A stretch of DNA of 64,000 bases, taken from Methanohalophilus halophilus. Its GTDB lineage: Archaea > Halobacteriota > Methanosarcinia > Methanosarcinales > Methanosarcinaceae. The notes beneath the pieces are model-generated. The model was not told the origin of the DNA and did no database searches. It saw only the letters and a list, made by a program, of their open reading frames with translations. Below are positions 1 through 8,629 of the stretch, piece by piece (positions within the stretch are counted from its first letter, which is position 1; the number at the start of each line of letters is the position of its first letter). The translations under genes were made by a program, and so were the position numbers. The DNA lies in NCBI RefSeq assembly GCF_001889405.1, contig NZ_CP017921.1:124001-188000 (forward strand), given 5' to 3'.

Positions 1-2
1 AA

Positions 3-563
3 ACTGCAGACCCGGATTTCATCGCATCTGACATGCTGGCACAGGCTGAACATGACCCTAACGCAATCTGTGTATTAGCAACTACCTCTGAGAATATTGC
101 AGCGAATACACAACAACGCTTAGGAGAACTTGCAGATACTACACCCAGGTCAGAAATAGTGAAAGAAGCCCTGCAAAATGCGGCCATCCTTATAGGCGAT
201 TCCCTTGATGAGTGTATTGGATTATCCAATAATTTCGGACCCGAACATCTTGAGATAGTGACAGCAGATGATGATGCAGTCCTGGACAGGATCGATAGTG
301 CCGGATCGATTTTCATGGGAAAATATGCTCCCGTTTCAACCGGGGATTATGCGTCAGGAACAAATCATGTTCTCCCTACAGCCGGCTATACAAAACTCTA
401 CTCAGGATTAAACATCAATCATTTCCTGAAATATTCCACAATACAACAGCTGGACAGGAAAGGCTTGCAATCCCTGAGTGATACAATAATCACACTTGCA
501 GAAGAAGAAGGGTTGTACGCCCATGCTGATGCCGTAAGGTTGCGTTTGAAGAAAAATGAATGA
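3..563 (+). CDS. hisD: Histidinol dehydrogenase, C-terminal part
   Basis: HisD oxidises histidinol to histidine in two NAD-dependent steps in the cytoplasm. The reading frame is open from the left window edge, so only the last ~187 residues are present and the start lies outside. The GPEHLEI segment, which carries a conserved histidine, and the NHVLPT segment that follows are the family signatures I can see. The frame ends with TGA. The truncation is caused by the window edge, not by a lesion. The next gene on the same strand begins about 90 bases downstream. Confidence 0.93.
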   Translation, partial: TADPDFIASDMLAQAEHDPNAICVLATTSENIAANTQQRLGELADTTPRSEIVKEALQNAAILIGDSLDECIGLSNNFGPEHLEIVTADDDAVLDRIDSAGSIFMGKYAPVSTGDYASGTNHVLPTAGYTKLYSGLNINHFLKYSTIQQLDRKGLQSLSDTIITLAEEEGLYAHADAVRLRLKKNE

Positions 564-649
564 TCCTCTCACTCGATAATTATTTAAGAGGTCAGACTTA
601 ATAATAATTTATTGAGTTGTACATCGAGCTTAATATCAGGAGTGGAATC

Positions 650-1048
650 ATGAAAATCAGAGTTGTCAGCAAAAGGAAAGAAATTGAAACACTCGATGAA
701 GGGGAAAGAGTGATTCATCTGGCTTTCCGTCCGTCCAACAAGGACATATTTGATCTCGTTAAAAGATGTAAGAATGTGGAAGTGATCCAGATACCTTCAT
801 CTTATAGGAAAACTGTATCAAAATCCATTGAAATGTTCCTTGAGATGGAAGGAATCAGACTTATAGAGGGAGATGTATGGGGACACCGGAAAGACATAAA
901 TGAATATTACAGCATCTCGCCTTCTGTTAATGAAAGGATAAAGGAATTGAAATCTGAGGGCATGTCAGACGAAGAAGTTGCCAGAAAGATAGAAAGAGAG
1001 GGAAAGCTCAACAAGGACATTTTATTATATATACTCGATAATCAATGA
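650..1048 (+). CDS. DUF1699 family protein
   Basis: A 132-residue protein that I recognise as the archaeal DUF1699 family, whose function is not known to me. Typical features are the N-terminal MKIRVVS strand, the AFRPSNKDIF segment, GDVWGHRKDIN in the middle and a charged, helical C-terminus that looks like a small helix-turn-helix. I chose the ATG at 650 because an AGGAG Shine-Dalgarno (SD) motif lies just upstream; an upstream TTG at 617 would add 11 unconserved residues. It ends in TGA and stands alone between hisD and the heme genes. Confidence 0.8.
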   Translation: MKIRVVSKRKEIETLDEGERVIHLAFRPSNKDIFDLVKRCKNVEVIQIPSSYRKTVSKSIEMFLEMEGIRLIEGDVWGHRKDINEYYSISPSVNERIKELKSEGMSDEEVARKIEREGKLNKDILLYILDNQ

Positions 1049-1154
1049 GTATATTTTTCACTTTTTCTTCCCTCCAATTTCTATCCAGTACATATAACCT
1101 TTTTAACCAATCAAATCCTTAGTTCCTCAAACACGTCAATAGAGGATTAATATC

Positions 1155-1919
1155 ATGAATAGCGGATACGGGAAAGTATATCTTGTTGGGTCCGGCCCCG
1201 GAGATCCGGAACTGCTCACAATAAAAGCAAGAAAGTTGATAGACAACGCAGAGGTCATCGTCTATGACCAGTTGCCAGGAGAAGCAATCCTGCAGAGTAT
1301 GCCTGAAACGGCAGAAAAAATAGATGCAGGAAAGTATGCAGGCAACCATAAACTAACCCAGACAGAAATCAACGATCTGATAGTGAAAAAGGCAGAAGAA
1401 GGAAAAAGTGTCGTTCGATTAAAGGGAGGGGACCCCTATATGTTCGGCAGGGGCGGCGAAGAGGCTGAAAAACTTGTGCAGGCAGGAATCGATTTTGAGG
1501 TTGTACCAGGTATCACCTCTGCAATTGCAGTACCTGCTTATGCCGGAATCCCTGTAACCCACAGGGACCATGCATCGATGGTTACATTCATTACCGGCCA
1601 TGAAGACCCGACCAAAACAAAAACCGGCCTTGATTGGGAAAACCTGGCCCGCTTCCCGGGTACCCTGGTCATTTTTATGGGAGTGAAAAGGCTGGAGCAG
1701 AATATGAATGCACTGAAAAAATATGGCAAGCTGCCGACAACTCCGGTAGCAATTGTTGAAAAAGGAACCCGGCCCGATCAGAGGATCACCACAGGAAATA
1801 TTGAGAACATAGCAGAAAAAGCAAAGGAAGCCGGTGTAAAGGCCCCTGCAATAACAGTTGTGGGTGATGTGGTTTCCGTACATGATATCCTGGGTATGCA
1901 AAAGGTCGTATGGGGATAA
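1155..1919 (+). CDS. cobA: Uroporphyrinogen-III C-methyltransferase (SUMT)
   Basis: Transfers two methyl groups from SAM to uroporphyrinogen III, giving precorrin-2 for siroheme, corrinoids, F430 and archaeal heme. The 254-residue protein has the SUMT GSGPGDPELLT motif near residue 12, the GGDPYMFGRGGEE motif near residue 92 and the VVPGITSA and PVTHRDHAS segments, and is of normal family length. hemD starts two bases after its TAA stop, and ahbC overlaps hemD, so the three form one tetrapyrrole operon. Corrinoid supply is central here because the methylamine methyltransferases at the other end of the window use a corrinoid protein. Confidence 0.95.
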   Translation: MNSGYGKVYLVGSGPGDPELLTIKARKLIDNAEVIVYDQLPGEAILQSMPETAEKIDAGKYAGNHKLTQTEINDLIVKKAEEGKSVVRLKGGDPYMFGRGGEEAEKLVQAGIDFEVVPGITSAIAVPAYAGIPVTHRDHASMVTFITGHEDPTKTKTGLDWENLARFPGTLVIFMGVKRLEQNMNALKKYGKLPTTPVAIVEKGTRPDQRITTGNIENIAEKAKEAGVKAPAITVVGDVVSVHDILGMQKVVWG

Positions 1920-1920
1920 T

Positions 1921-2709
1921 ATGGACAAAAAGAGTAATACAATAGCAATAATGAGGCCACACAATTACCTCGCAAAATCCCGTGAGATGGCACAATCCAT
2001 GGGATATGAGGTATTCGAGGCACCAATGATCGAGTTGAAGGACATGGAAGATGACATGTTCGACACATTCACAGACCATGTCCTTTCTGGAAAAAGTGAC
2101 TATGTGATATTTACCAGTGCCAATGGTATAGACCATACCTTGGACAAGGTAGATGACAGGAATGAATTCACAAATTCCCTGAACAGGACAAAAGTAATAG
2201 CCATCGGACCAAATACCAAAAAAAGACTGGAAGAACTTGATATTGGAGTTCTTGGTATACCTGGTGTCTACAGCTCAGAAGGACTGGTTGAATATCTGTG
2301 TCCTGATGTGAAGGGAAAGATAGTGGATACCGCACGCAGTGCCTATGGTTCAATCCTGCTTATAGAAGGGCTTGAAAAGTGTGGTGCATCTGTTCTGGAA
2401 ACACAGGTATATACACTCGTGCGACCCGAAGGAGACAAGCAGAGAGAACTTATTAAAAGGGCAGCATCCGGGGATATTGCCATTTTTGCCTTCACAAGTT
2501 CCATGATGGTACGCAATTTCTTCAGCCTGGCAGAAGAGATGGGAAAAACCGATGATATAAAGGAAGTAATGAAAAAGTCTATTGTGGCTGCAATTGGTAC
2601 TCCTACAGCAAATACCATTCAGGAATATGGCGTGGAAACAACTATAAAACCCTGCAAGTACACCTTCGATGAAATGCTAAAAACCATTAAAGACGAATAC
2701 TTTGACTGA
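1921..2709 (+). CDS. hemD: Uroporphyrinogen-III synthase
   Basis: Closes and inverts ring D of hydroxymethylbilane to form uroporphyrinogen III, the substrate of the preceding cobA product. The predicted protein is 262 residues from the ATG at 1921, which lies two bases after the cobA stop; a longer frame reaches back into cobA but is not needed. The segments IFTSANGIDH, AIGPNTKKRLEE and AFTSSMMVRNFF match the two-lobed HemD fold. HemD sequences diverge strongly, so operon position adds much of the confidence. The 3' end overlaps the upstream part of the ahbC frame. Confidence 0.9.
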   Translation: MDKKSNTIAIMRPHNYLAKSREMAQSMGYEVFEAPMIELKDMEDDMFDTFTDHVLSGKSDYVIFTSANGIDHTLDKVDDRNEFTNSLNRTKVIAIGPNTKKRLEELDIGVLGIPGVYSSEGLVEYLCPDVKGKIVDTARSAYGSILLIEGLEKCGASVLETQVYTLVRPEGDKQRELIKRAASGDIAIFAFTSSMMVRNFFSLAEEMGKTDDIKEVMKKSIVAAIGTPTANTIQEYGVETTIKPCKYTFDEMLKTIKDEYFD

Positions 2710-2722
2710 AGAAGGTTTAGAA

Positions 2723-3916
2723 ATGATCGGTATTTCAAAGCTCTATTGCGGAACTGTCGAACCATCGGATGCCCTGAGATATGGACGGCACTCCTCCAGA
2801 TTACCTTCCCACCTACTCCAGTTCTCAAAGGACAAGAAACCTGTTGTGGTTTGGAATATCACCCGCAAATGTAACCTCAAATGCATTCACTGTTATGCCC
2901 AGGCAGACGATAAAGATTTTGAGGATGAACTATCCACAGAAGAAGGAAAAAGACTCATCGATGACCTTGCAGAGTTCAAAACACCTGTCATACTTTTTTC
3001 CGGAGGGGAACCTCTTGTCAGGAAAGATCTGCCAGAATTGGCCGAATATGCAGTCTCAAAGGGCCTAAGAGCAGTAATTTCCACAAATGGCACACTAATA
3101 GACATGGATATGGCAAAAAAACTAAAGGAAATCGGCCTGTCCTACGTTGGAATTTCTATTGACGGCACAGAAGAGACAAATGATAGGTTCCGGGGACAAC
3201 AGGGAGCTTTCAAAAAGGCGCTTGAAGGTGTCCACAACTGCATGAAAGCAGGGATCAAGGTTGGCCTGCGTTTTACAATCAATAAAAGTAATTTCCGGGA
3301 AATTCCTGCAATATTCGACCTGCTGGAAGAAGAAGGAATTCCACGGATTTGTTTCTATCATCTTGTATATGCAGGCAGGGGCAGCGACCTCATAAAACAA
3401 GACCTGACACATGAAGAAAGCCGGGAAACATTAGACCTGATTATGGATCGTACAAAACAGCTTTATGAAAAAGGGATTAAACCAGAGGTACTTACAGTGG
3501 ACAATCATTGTGATGCCCCCTACCTCTACATGAAATTAAAGGACGAAGAGCCCGAGCGTGCGGCCGAGGTCCTCGATCTTATGAAAATGAACGGAGGCAA
3601 TTCCACCGGTGTAGGAATTGGTTGTGTGTCCTGGGATGGAACAGTGCACCCTGATCAGTTCTGGCGCCACTATACCATAGGGAATATCAGGGATAGGCCT
3701 TTCAGCGAGATATGGACAGATCTCAGCGACAATTTACTGGCGGGCCTGAAAGATCGCAAGCCTCTATTGAAGGAACATGCAAAAAGATGTGGCCAGTGCA
3801 AGTGGCTGGACATCTGTAACGGAAATTTCCGTGTACGTGCAGAAGCTGTTTATGGCAATGCCTGGGCAGATGACCCGGCCTGTTATCTTACAGATGAAGA
3901 GATCGGGCTGGAATAA
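2723..3916 (+). CDS. ahbC: Radical SAM protein, 12,18-didecarboxysiroheme deacetylase (AhbC)
   Basis: A 397-residue radical SAM enzyme closely matching AhbC of Methanosarcina, which removes acetate side chains from 12,18-didecarboxysiroheme in the alternative archaeal heme pathway. Cysteines 50, 54 and 57 form the CxxxCxxC [4Fe-4S] motif, followed by the SGGEPL SAM-binding segment. A SPASM-like C-terminal cysteine cluster (CGQCKWLDIC, then C in DPACYL) is present. I chose the ATG at 2723, whose N-terminus MIGISKLYCGTVEPSD is typical; the frame can be extended seven codons upstream into hemD. Context with cobA and hemD supports the assignment. Confidence 0.88.
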   Translation: MIGISKLYCGTVEPSDALRYGRHSSRLPSHLLQFSKDKKPVVVWNITRKCNLKCIHCYAQADDKDFEDELSTEEGKRLIDDLAEFKTPVILFSGGEPLVRKDLPELAEYAVSKGLRAVISTNGTLIDMDMAKKLKEIGLSYVGISIDGTEETNDRFRGQQGAFKKALEGVHNCMKAGIKVGLRFTINKSNFREIPAIFDLLEEEGIPRICFYHLVYAGRGSDLIKQDLTHEESRETLDLIMDRTKQLYEKGIKPEVLTVDNHCDAPYLYMKLKDEEPERAAEVLDLMKMNGGNSTGVGIGCVSWDGTVHPDQFWRHYTIGNIRDRPFSEIWTDLSDNLLAGLKDRKPLLKEHAKRCGQCKWLDICNGNFRVRAEAVYGNAWADDPACYLTDEEIGLE

Positions 3917-4141
3917 TTATTTTTTTGCGGTATTGATACCCAGATAATGGTAGGGCGTACAGTGCCTTGTCATTGCCGTAAATAATCCGGCCAAAGCCAC
4001 AAGTGCAACCAGCCAGTTCCAGGGAGAGGTTTCCACAAGGTCCATGGCCAGGGCAATCGTTGCCACTGAACCAATGAGGGCCCTGAAAACCAGGTCAAAC
4101 CCGCCAACATTTTCCTCGAGCAATATATCTTTGAAAGTCAT
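3917..4141 (-). CDS. DUF2892 family small membrane protein
   Basis: A 74-residue protein with two hydrophobic segments (about residues 20-37 and 43-60) of the DUF2892/YgaP-type family, often found near rhodanese or redox genes; its precise role is unknown. The cysteine in RHCTPYHYLG follows the second helix. An AGGTGA SD motif precedes the ATG. It ends directly against the ahbC stop from the other strand. It lies downstream of a terminator hairpin that follows the peroxiredoxin gene, so it may be expressed by readthrough or from its own promoter. Confidence 0.75.
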   Translation of the reverse strand: MTFKDILLEENVGGFDLVFRALIGSVATIALAMDLVETSPWNWLVALVALAGLFTAMTRHCTPYHYLGINTAKK

Positions 4142-4156
4142 TGTTCACCTAAAAAA

Positions 4157-4174
4157 AGCAGGTCAAGACCTGCT
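4157..4174 (-). terminator. Intrinsic terminator after the peroxiredoxin gene
   Basis: A perfect 8-bp stem AGCAGGTC/GACCTGCT with a 2-base loop is followed, on the minus strand, by seven T residues. It overlaps the last base of the peroxiredoxin stop codon. Confidence 0.75.
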
Positions 4175-4854
4175 TACTCCTTACTTTTCTTGAAGCACAT
4201 GAACCAGTCGAGACAATACTTATCGTCTTCTTTGGCCTCAACCCGTTCCTTTGCCATACCACATGAACCCGGTGGAGGAATAATTACGTCATCACCTGGT
4301 TGCCAGTTTGCCGGAGTGGCAATCTGTTCGGCATCCGATTTCTGCATGGCAATTACAAGTCTTTTGACCTCATCCATGTTCCGTCCGTTACTGAGGGGGT
4401 AATAGAGGATTGCACGTACCTTGTTCTTCGGGTCGATAATGAATACTGCACGTACGGCTTGAGTATCCGATGCACCCAGTTGGACCATACCGAATTTCTT
4501 TGCTACTTCCATCTTGATATCCGCAATTACAGGGAAATTAACCTCTACATCTTTCATACCCTTATATTCGATTTTCTCTTTAATGGTACGCAGCCAAGCA
4601 ATATGTGCATGGATACCATCAATGGAAAGTCCGATGAGTTCGGTATTCAATTCCCTGAATTCATCCTCCATTGTAGCAAAGGTCATGAATTCGGTAGTAC
4701 AGACCGGTGTAAAATCTGCCGGATGACTGAACAGAACTACCCATTTGCCTTTGTAATCTTTAGGGAAGTTTATTTCTCCCTGTGTAGTTGTTGCTTTAAA
4801 ACTCGGTGCTTCATCGCCTATAAGAGGCATTCTTGTAGTTTCAGTTTCTTCCAT
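4174..4854 (-). CDS. Peroxiredoxin, Prx6/1-Cys-like
   Basis: Reduces hydrogen peroxide and organic peroxides with a thiol. The 226-residue length and C-terminal extension fit the archaeal Prx6-type family. The peroxidatic cysteine is C52 in HPADFTPVCTTEF, followed by the conserved arginine region (SDTQAVRAVFIID). More cysteines occur in PPGSCGMAK and in the last 15 residues (YCLDWFMCF), as in archaeal members that use extra C-terminal thiols. It is the second-to-last gene of an oxidative-stress and iron run (ferritin, superoxide reductase, AhpD-like), where it would remove the peroxide made by superoxide reductase. Confidence 0.93.
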   Translation of the reverse strand: MEETETTRMPLIGDEAPSFKATTTQGEINFPKDYKGKWVVLFSHPADFTPVCTTEFMTFATMEDEFRELNTELIGLSIDGIHAHIAWLRTIKEKIEYKGMKDVEVNFPVIADIKMEVAKKFGMVQLGASDTQAVRAVFIIDPKNKVRAILYYPLSNGRNMDEVKRLVIAMQKSDAEQIATPANWQPGDDVIIPPPGSCGMAKERVEAKEDDKYCLDWFMCFKKSKE

Positions 4855-4873
4855 AATTAATCCCCACTTTATT

Positions 4874-5233
4874 TCAAAATTCCAATTTATCCATCTGCTT
4901 TAATACCTGTCTGCTGAAATCAGTGAAATTCTGGATACCACCTGTCCAGGCAGCAATCATCATACAATCCGTGATCTCAGTACGGGTCGCTCCAAATTTC
5001 TTGAGTCTTTCAAGAATTTTCACAGCGCTTTCACTGTTATTATTTGAACAGGCAATGGAAAAGACAAGAAGGTGTTTCTCCTTCATGGAGAGACCATCTT
5101 CCCTGTCTTCCCACACAGCAGCATAAAATGATGCAAGAGCTTCAGAGAAGTCTTCATTTATGTCCTGGGCATACCTTATGGAGCGTGGCAGGAAACCTTT
5201 GACTTCCTTCACCTTATCTGCATTTGTGCTCAT
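4874..5233 (-). CDS. Carboxymuconolactone decarboxylase / AhpD-like protein
   Basis: A 119-residue all-helical protein that looks like the AhpD/CMD superfamily (MKEKHLLVFSIACSNNN, then ATRTEITDCMMIAAWTGG). Most peroxidase-linked AhpD proteins carry a CxxC motif followed by histidine. Here only the single cysteine of SIACSNNN is present at that place, so a classical disulfide reductase role is doubtful. I chose the ATG at 5233 (MSTNADKVKE) with GGTGA upstream; a longer frame would overlap the superoxide reductase gene. Position next to peroxiredoxin suggests a partner role, which is inference. Confidence 0.75.
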   Translation of the reverse strand: MSTNADKVKEVKGFLPRSIRYAQDINEDFSEALASFYAAVWEDREDGLSMKEKHLLVFSIACSNNNSESAVKILERLKKFGATRTEITDCMMIAAWTGGIQNFTDFSRQVLKQMDKLEF

Positions 5234-5247
5234 GAATTCACCAAATT

Positions 5248-5634
5248 TTAAAGTTCGATGATATTTTGCCAAAGGCCATGCACATTGCAATAGGATATAG
5301 CAAACACAGCTTTGAAATCGGCAACATTCACCTTAAACCTTGCAAGGGGTTCGGTAAATGAAGGACCGAATTCTGCACGTCCCAAGTCCACGATCTGGCC
5401 ATATTTATCCCCACCGTAATTCGAGCCTGCAGCAGGTTCTCCCTTTTTCACACCATACAACTCAAGCCATACAATATGATGCTCAATAGTATTGGGGTGG
5501 GCAACTTCCTTTCCCACATGGACCGTCACCAGGTCATCCACATCTGAACCATGGGACTTGCCTATTGAAATGTCAGGTACATGTTTCTCTTTGCCTTCAG
5601 ATACTTTTCCTTTAATTAATTCCTCAATATCCAT
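5248..5634 (-). CDS. Superoxide reductase (neelaredoxin type)
   Basis: Reduces superoxide to hydrogen peroxide at a non-heme iron centre. The 128-residue protein lacks the N-terminal desulforedoxin domain, so it is the one-iron class. Visible iron ligands are H46 and H52/H53 (VAHPNTIEHH), C116 and H119 (CNVHG), with E16 and H18 in EGKEKHVPDI as the sixth-ligand region. It lies between ferritin and the peroxidase genes, giving a plausible superoxide to peroxide to water route with iron storage. Confidence 0.93.
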   Translation of the reverse strand: MDIEELIKGKVSEGKEKHVPDISIGKSHGSDVDDLVTVHVGKEVAHPNTIEHHIVWLELYGVKKGEPAAGSNYGGDKYGQIVDLGRAEFGPSFTEPLARFKVNVADFKAVFAISYCNVHGLWQNIIEL

Positions 5635-5655
5635 ACTAAATCCTCCTTTAACTGA

Positions 5656-6171
5656 TTATTGTCCTTCCTGTGCCGGCGGGGTAAAAGCCCTTGCACCAAG
5701 TTCCTTGTCAATCATGAACAGGCCATTTCCCTCTTCACCTGCAAGCTGGAGTTTGCTGATTATCTCATTATCATTGCTCTCTTCTTCGATCTGTTCGGTG
5801 ACAAACCATTGGAGGAAAATGTTTGTTGCATAATCCTTCTCCTCATTTGCAAGAGTTACCAGTTCATTGATTGATCTTGTGATAAACTGTTCATGTTCAA
5901 GGGTAGCTTTGAACATCTCAAGAGGAGTACCAAATTCCTTTGGTGGCTGCTCTATTGCCTTAAGCTGGATCTGTGCTCCCTGTTCATTCAAGTAATCATA
6001 TATGCGCATAGCATGAGTCATTTCTTCCTGATACTGTACCATGAACCAGTTCGAAAAGCCGTCAAGTCCTTTATAGGAACTTGCAGCTGACATTGCCATA
6101 TAAAGATAGGCAGAATACATCTCCCTGTTTATCTGCTCATTTAATGCTTCGGTCATCTTTTCACTTAACAT
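5656..6171 (-). CDS. ftnA: Ferritin (non-heme)
   Basis: Forms an iron-storage shell with a ferroxidase centre. The 171-residue protein shows the FtnA-type helices: EQINREMYSAYLYMAM with the first glutamates, then EEMTHAMRIYDYL, and the third-helix glutamates in LEHEQFITRSINELV, with FLQWFVTEQIEEE towards helix D. A GGAGGT SD motif lies upstream of the ATG. It is the first gene of the minus-strand stress cluster and faces a perfect inverted repeat in the divergent promoter region, which suggests shared control by iron or redox state. Confidence 0.95.
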   Translation of the reverse strand: MLSEKMTEALNEQINREMYSAYLYMAMSAASSYKGLDGFSNWFMVQYQEEMTHAMRIYDYLNEQGAQIQLKAIEQPPKEFGTPLEMFKATLEHEQFITRSINELVTLANEEKDYATNIFLQWFVTEQIEEESNDNEIISKLQLAGEEGNGLFMIDKELGARAFTPPAQEGQ

Positions 6172-6286
6172 ATATTACCTCCAAATATTAAACCAAAAAA
6201 GACAACGACAGTTAAATCTGCACCCACCTGTTCTCCATCTGTCAAACTCCCGTTATCCATATAAGAGAAGATCGATAACTATAAAT

Positions 6287-6338
6287 TTTTATCGTTAGAC
6301 AGTTTTATGTTTATTTCTATTATAAAATAACGATAAAA
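6287..6338. promoter_or_regulatory. Perfect 11-bp inverted repeat in the ferritin/cca divergent promoter region
   Basis: TTTTATCGTTA (6287-6297) and TAACGATAAAA (6328-6338) are exact reverse complements separated by 30 bases. TATA-like sequences lie at or between the arms: TATAAATTTT near 6281 (reads as a box A on the minus strand) and TATAAAAT near 6321. The arms are well placed to bind a dimeric regulator and block or activate the ferritin-stress operon. The regulator is unknown. Confidence 0.6.
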
Positions 6339-6436
6339 GAAACAGTATATAGCTTCAAACAATATATAGCAAAAGACGACTGAAACCCCATACATAACAG
6401 AACATAACTAAAAACACAGAAATCAAAAGGATTTAC

Positions 6437-7774
6437 ATGCTGCCTCTTGAACAAAAAGTGCTGGAACGTATAAAGCCTTCATTGGAAGAGAAAGAAAAAC
6501 TGGAACAAACTGCCAGTTATCTGATGAGAAGAGCGATTCAGATAGCCAAAAAAGAACATATTACCGATGTGAAGGTCCAGCTGGTAGGCTCAGCTGCTCG
6601 CAATACATGGATTACCGGCACACATGATCTTGATATATTCATAAGTTTTGACCCATCCCTCCCACGGGAAAAACTTGAAGAGTATGGTTTGTTCATAGGG
6701 CACGAACTTGCAAAAGAAGGCCGGTTCTGGGAAGAAGGTTATGCAGAACACCCTTACACCAAAATGAACTATGCGGGATTTGATGTAGATATTGTCCCCT
6801 GCTACCGTGTAACCGATGCTTCCAGAATAATCTCAGCTGTTGACAGGACACCTTTTCACAACCGCTTCATAAAAGAAAAAATCGAGGGTCTGGAGGATGA
6901 AGTGCTTTTACTCAAACAGTTCATGAAAGCCGGAGGGACATATGGCTCAGAACTGAAAACCCGGGGTTTCTCAGGATATCTCACCGAACTTCTCATAATC
7001 CATTACGGCTCTTTCAAAAACGTGCTTGAAGCCGCAGCAGTGTGGGAGCCGAATCAGAAAATAGAGTTCCTGAAACCCACAAAGGAATTTATCGAACCTC
7101 TTCAGGTGATTGATCCCACAGATGCAGGAAGAAACGTAGCCGCTGCTCTATCACTTGACAAGTTTTGTCTTTTCATTGATCTCTGCCGCCAATACCTGGA
7201 AGAGCCAAAGGAATCCTGCTTTTCAAAGAAAATCACAACCCCCCTATCTGATGGTGAAATAATCCAGAGAATGAATAAAAGAACAAGCTCCATAATTGCG
7301 CTGAAGTTCCAGACCCCCGAAGTTGTAGAAGATATACTGTATCCCCAGCTTTTCAAAATGCAAAAGTCAGTGGAAGCATTACTTGAAAAACAGGACTTCC
7401 GACCCATTAAAAGTGATATATGGGTAGGCAAGGACGTCGTACTTATCATTGAACTTGAAAATGCCCAAATTGCAACTGTAAAAAAACACAGAGGGCCTCC
7501 GGTATGGGTTAAACAACATGCTGAGATGTTCAGGAAGAAATACACCGACCGGAGAGATGTTTTTGCATTCTACATAGAAGACGGGAAATATGTAGTTGAA
7601 GTTCCACGCAAATATACAACTGCCTCTTCATTACTTGAAAATGAAATTCACAACTGTTCCCTGGGAAAACAGGTTTCAAAGAGCCTTAAAGACGAATATG
7701 AAATCCTGTCCGGAAAAAATATCCTGCAAATAAAGGATACCAACTACCGGGCTTTTCTCAATGAATTCCTTTAA
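6437..7774 (+). CDS. cca: CCA-adding tRNA nucleotidyltransferase (archaeal class I)
   Basis: Adds or repairs the 3' CCA of tRNAs, needed here because the two tRNA genes in this window do not encode CCA. The 445-residue protein is of normal archaeal class I length. The nucleotidyltransferase motif is QLVGSAARNTWITGTHDLDIF (G-S then DxD) near residues 49-69, with the third carboxylate in DVDIVPCYR. The central and tail domains follow. Its TAA stop overlaps the stop of the convergent glycosylase gene at a shared TTAA. Confidence 0.95.
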   Translation: MLPLEQKVLERIKPSLEEKEKLEQTASYLMRRAIQIAKKEHITDVKVQLVGSAARNTWITGTHDLDIFISFDPSLPREKLEEYGLFIGHELAKEGRFWEEGYAEHPYTKMNYAGFDVDIVPCYRVTDASRIISAVDRTPFHNRFIKEKIEGLEDEVLLLKQFMKAGGTYGSELKTRGFSGYLTELLIIHYGSFKNVLEAAAVWEPNQKIEFLKPTKEFIEPLQVIDPTDAGRNVAAALSLDKFCLFIDLCRQYLEEPKESCFSKKITTPLSDGEIIQRMNKRTSSIIALKFQTPEVVEDILYPQLFKMQKSVEALLEKQDFRPIKSDIWVGKDVVLIIELENAQIATVKKHRGPPVWVKQHAEMFRKKYTDRRDVFAFYIEDGKYVVEVPRKYTTASSLLENEIHNCSLGKQVSKSLKDEYEILSGKNILQIKDTNYRAFLNEFL

Positions 7775-8619
7775 TCCATTCCACTGCCCAGTTTACCTTC
7801 AAGCCTGTGCTGATAGAAAAGATACTGCTGGGCATAACCACAGTAATGTCCAAAATAGGATCTTGCCCATTCAGCCATTTTGGGTTTGGTATAAGGTCCT
7901 TCAAAACTATCGGAATAATAATTTCTGATAACCTTGTCAACATGGGTATCCACAGGAAAAGCTTCCATTTTTCCATAGGAGAAAAGGAGGATACAATCAG
8001 CCACCTTATCCCCGATGCCTTCTATAGTCATCAATTGCTGTTTGGCCTGGAAATAATCCATATCATACAGCCCATACAGATCTAACTCTCCTGATTCTAT
8101 CATCCGGGCAGCTTTGACAAGTCGGCGTGCCCTGAAACCCAGACTGCAGTCACAAAGATCCTCACCACAACAAGCTGCAAGGGCAGATATTTCAGGAAAG
8201 GCATAGATCCCATCAACAATTTCCTCCCCCAGCAGCCGGGAAAGTTTCTCGATGGATTTCATTATACGGGGGATATTCGAAGCGGTTGCTATCATATAAG
8301 ATACAAGACATTCCCAGGGATCCTGCATAACCAGTCGCAAACCCCTGTATTTTGATATTGCTTCATGTAAGTATGAATCATGATCAATTGAGGAAAAGAT
8401 ATAGGGCAGGTCATCGTCCAGCCTGAAATATTTCACAAAAAACTCAACCGGGAGACGGGAATCAATGTAAAGGGTCCACGCCTCCTTTTCATAGAAGGCA
8501 TGTACATAATCTCCCTGTACCACACCGTGCCACCAGTCATCTTCTTTTGACCAGCGAAATACCTGACCACAATCCAGAGTGTAGTCAAGATCAAAACATG
8601 AAGTCGGTATACTGTACAT
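7771..8619 (-). CDS. ogg: 8-oxoguanine DNA glycosylase/AP lyase, OGG1 type
   Basis: Excises oxidised guanine from DNA and nicks the abasic site. The 282-residue protein has an N-terminal OGG-like domain (CFDLDYTLDCGQVFRW) and a helix-hairpin-helix (HhH-GPD) domain with the catalytic lysine in IEGIGDKVADC and the catalytic aspartate in PVDTHVDKVI. I chose the ATG at 8619 (MYSIPTS), 10 bases after the iorB stop; a longer frame overlaps iorB. It is convergent with cca and overlaps it by four bases. Confidence 0.88.
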   Translation of the reverse strand: MYSIPTSCFDLDYTLDCGQVFRWSKEDDWWHGVVQGDYVHAFYEKEAWTLYIDSRLPVEFFVKYFRLDDDLPYIFSSIDHDSYLHEAISKYRGLRLVMQDPWECLVSYMIATASNIPRIMKSIEKLSRLLGEEIVDGIYAFPEISALAACCGEDLCDCSLGFRARRLVKAARMIESGELDLYGLYDMDYFQAKQQLMTIEGIGDKVADCILLFSYGKMEAFPVDTHVDKVIRNYYSDSFEGPYTKPKMAEWARSYFGHYCGYAQQYLFYQHRLEGKLGSGMD

Positions 8620-8629
8620 GCTAATGTTG

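Noticed and set aside
1-563. hisD as a truncated gene
   Set aside because: The frame is open to the window edge, so the truncation is only due to the window boundary.
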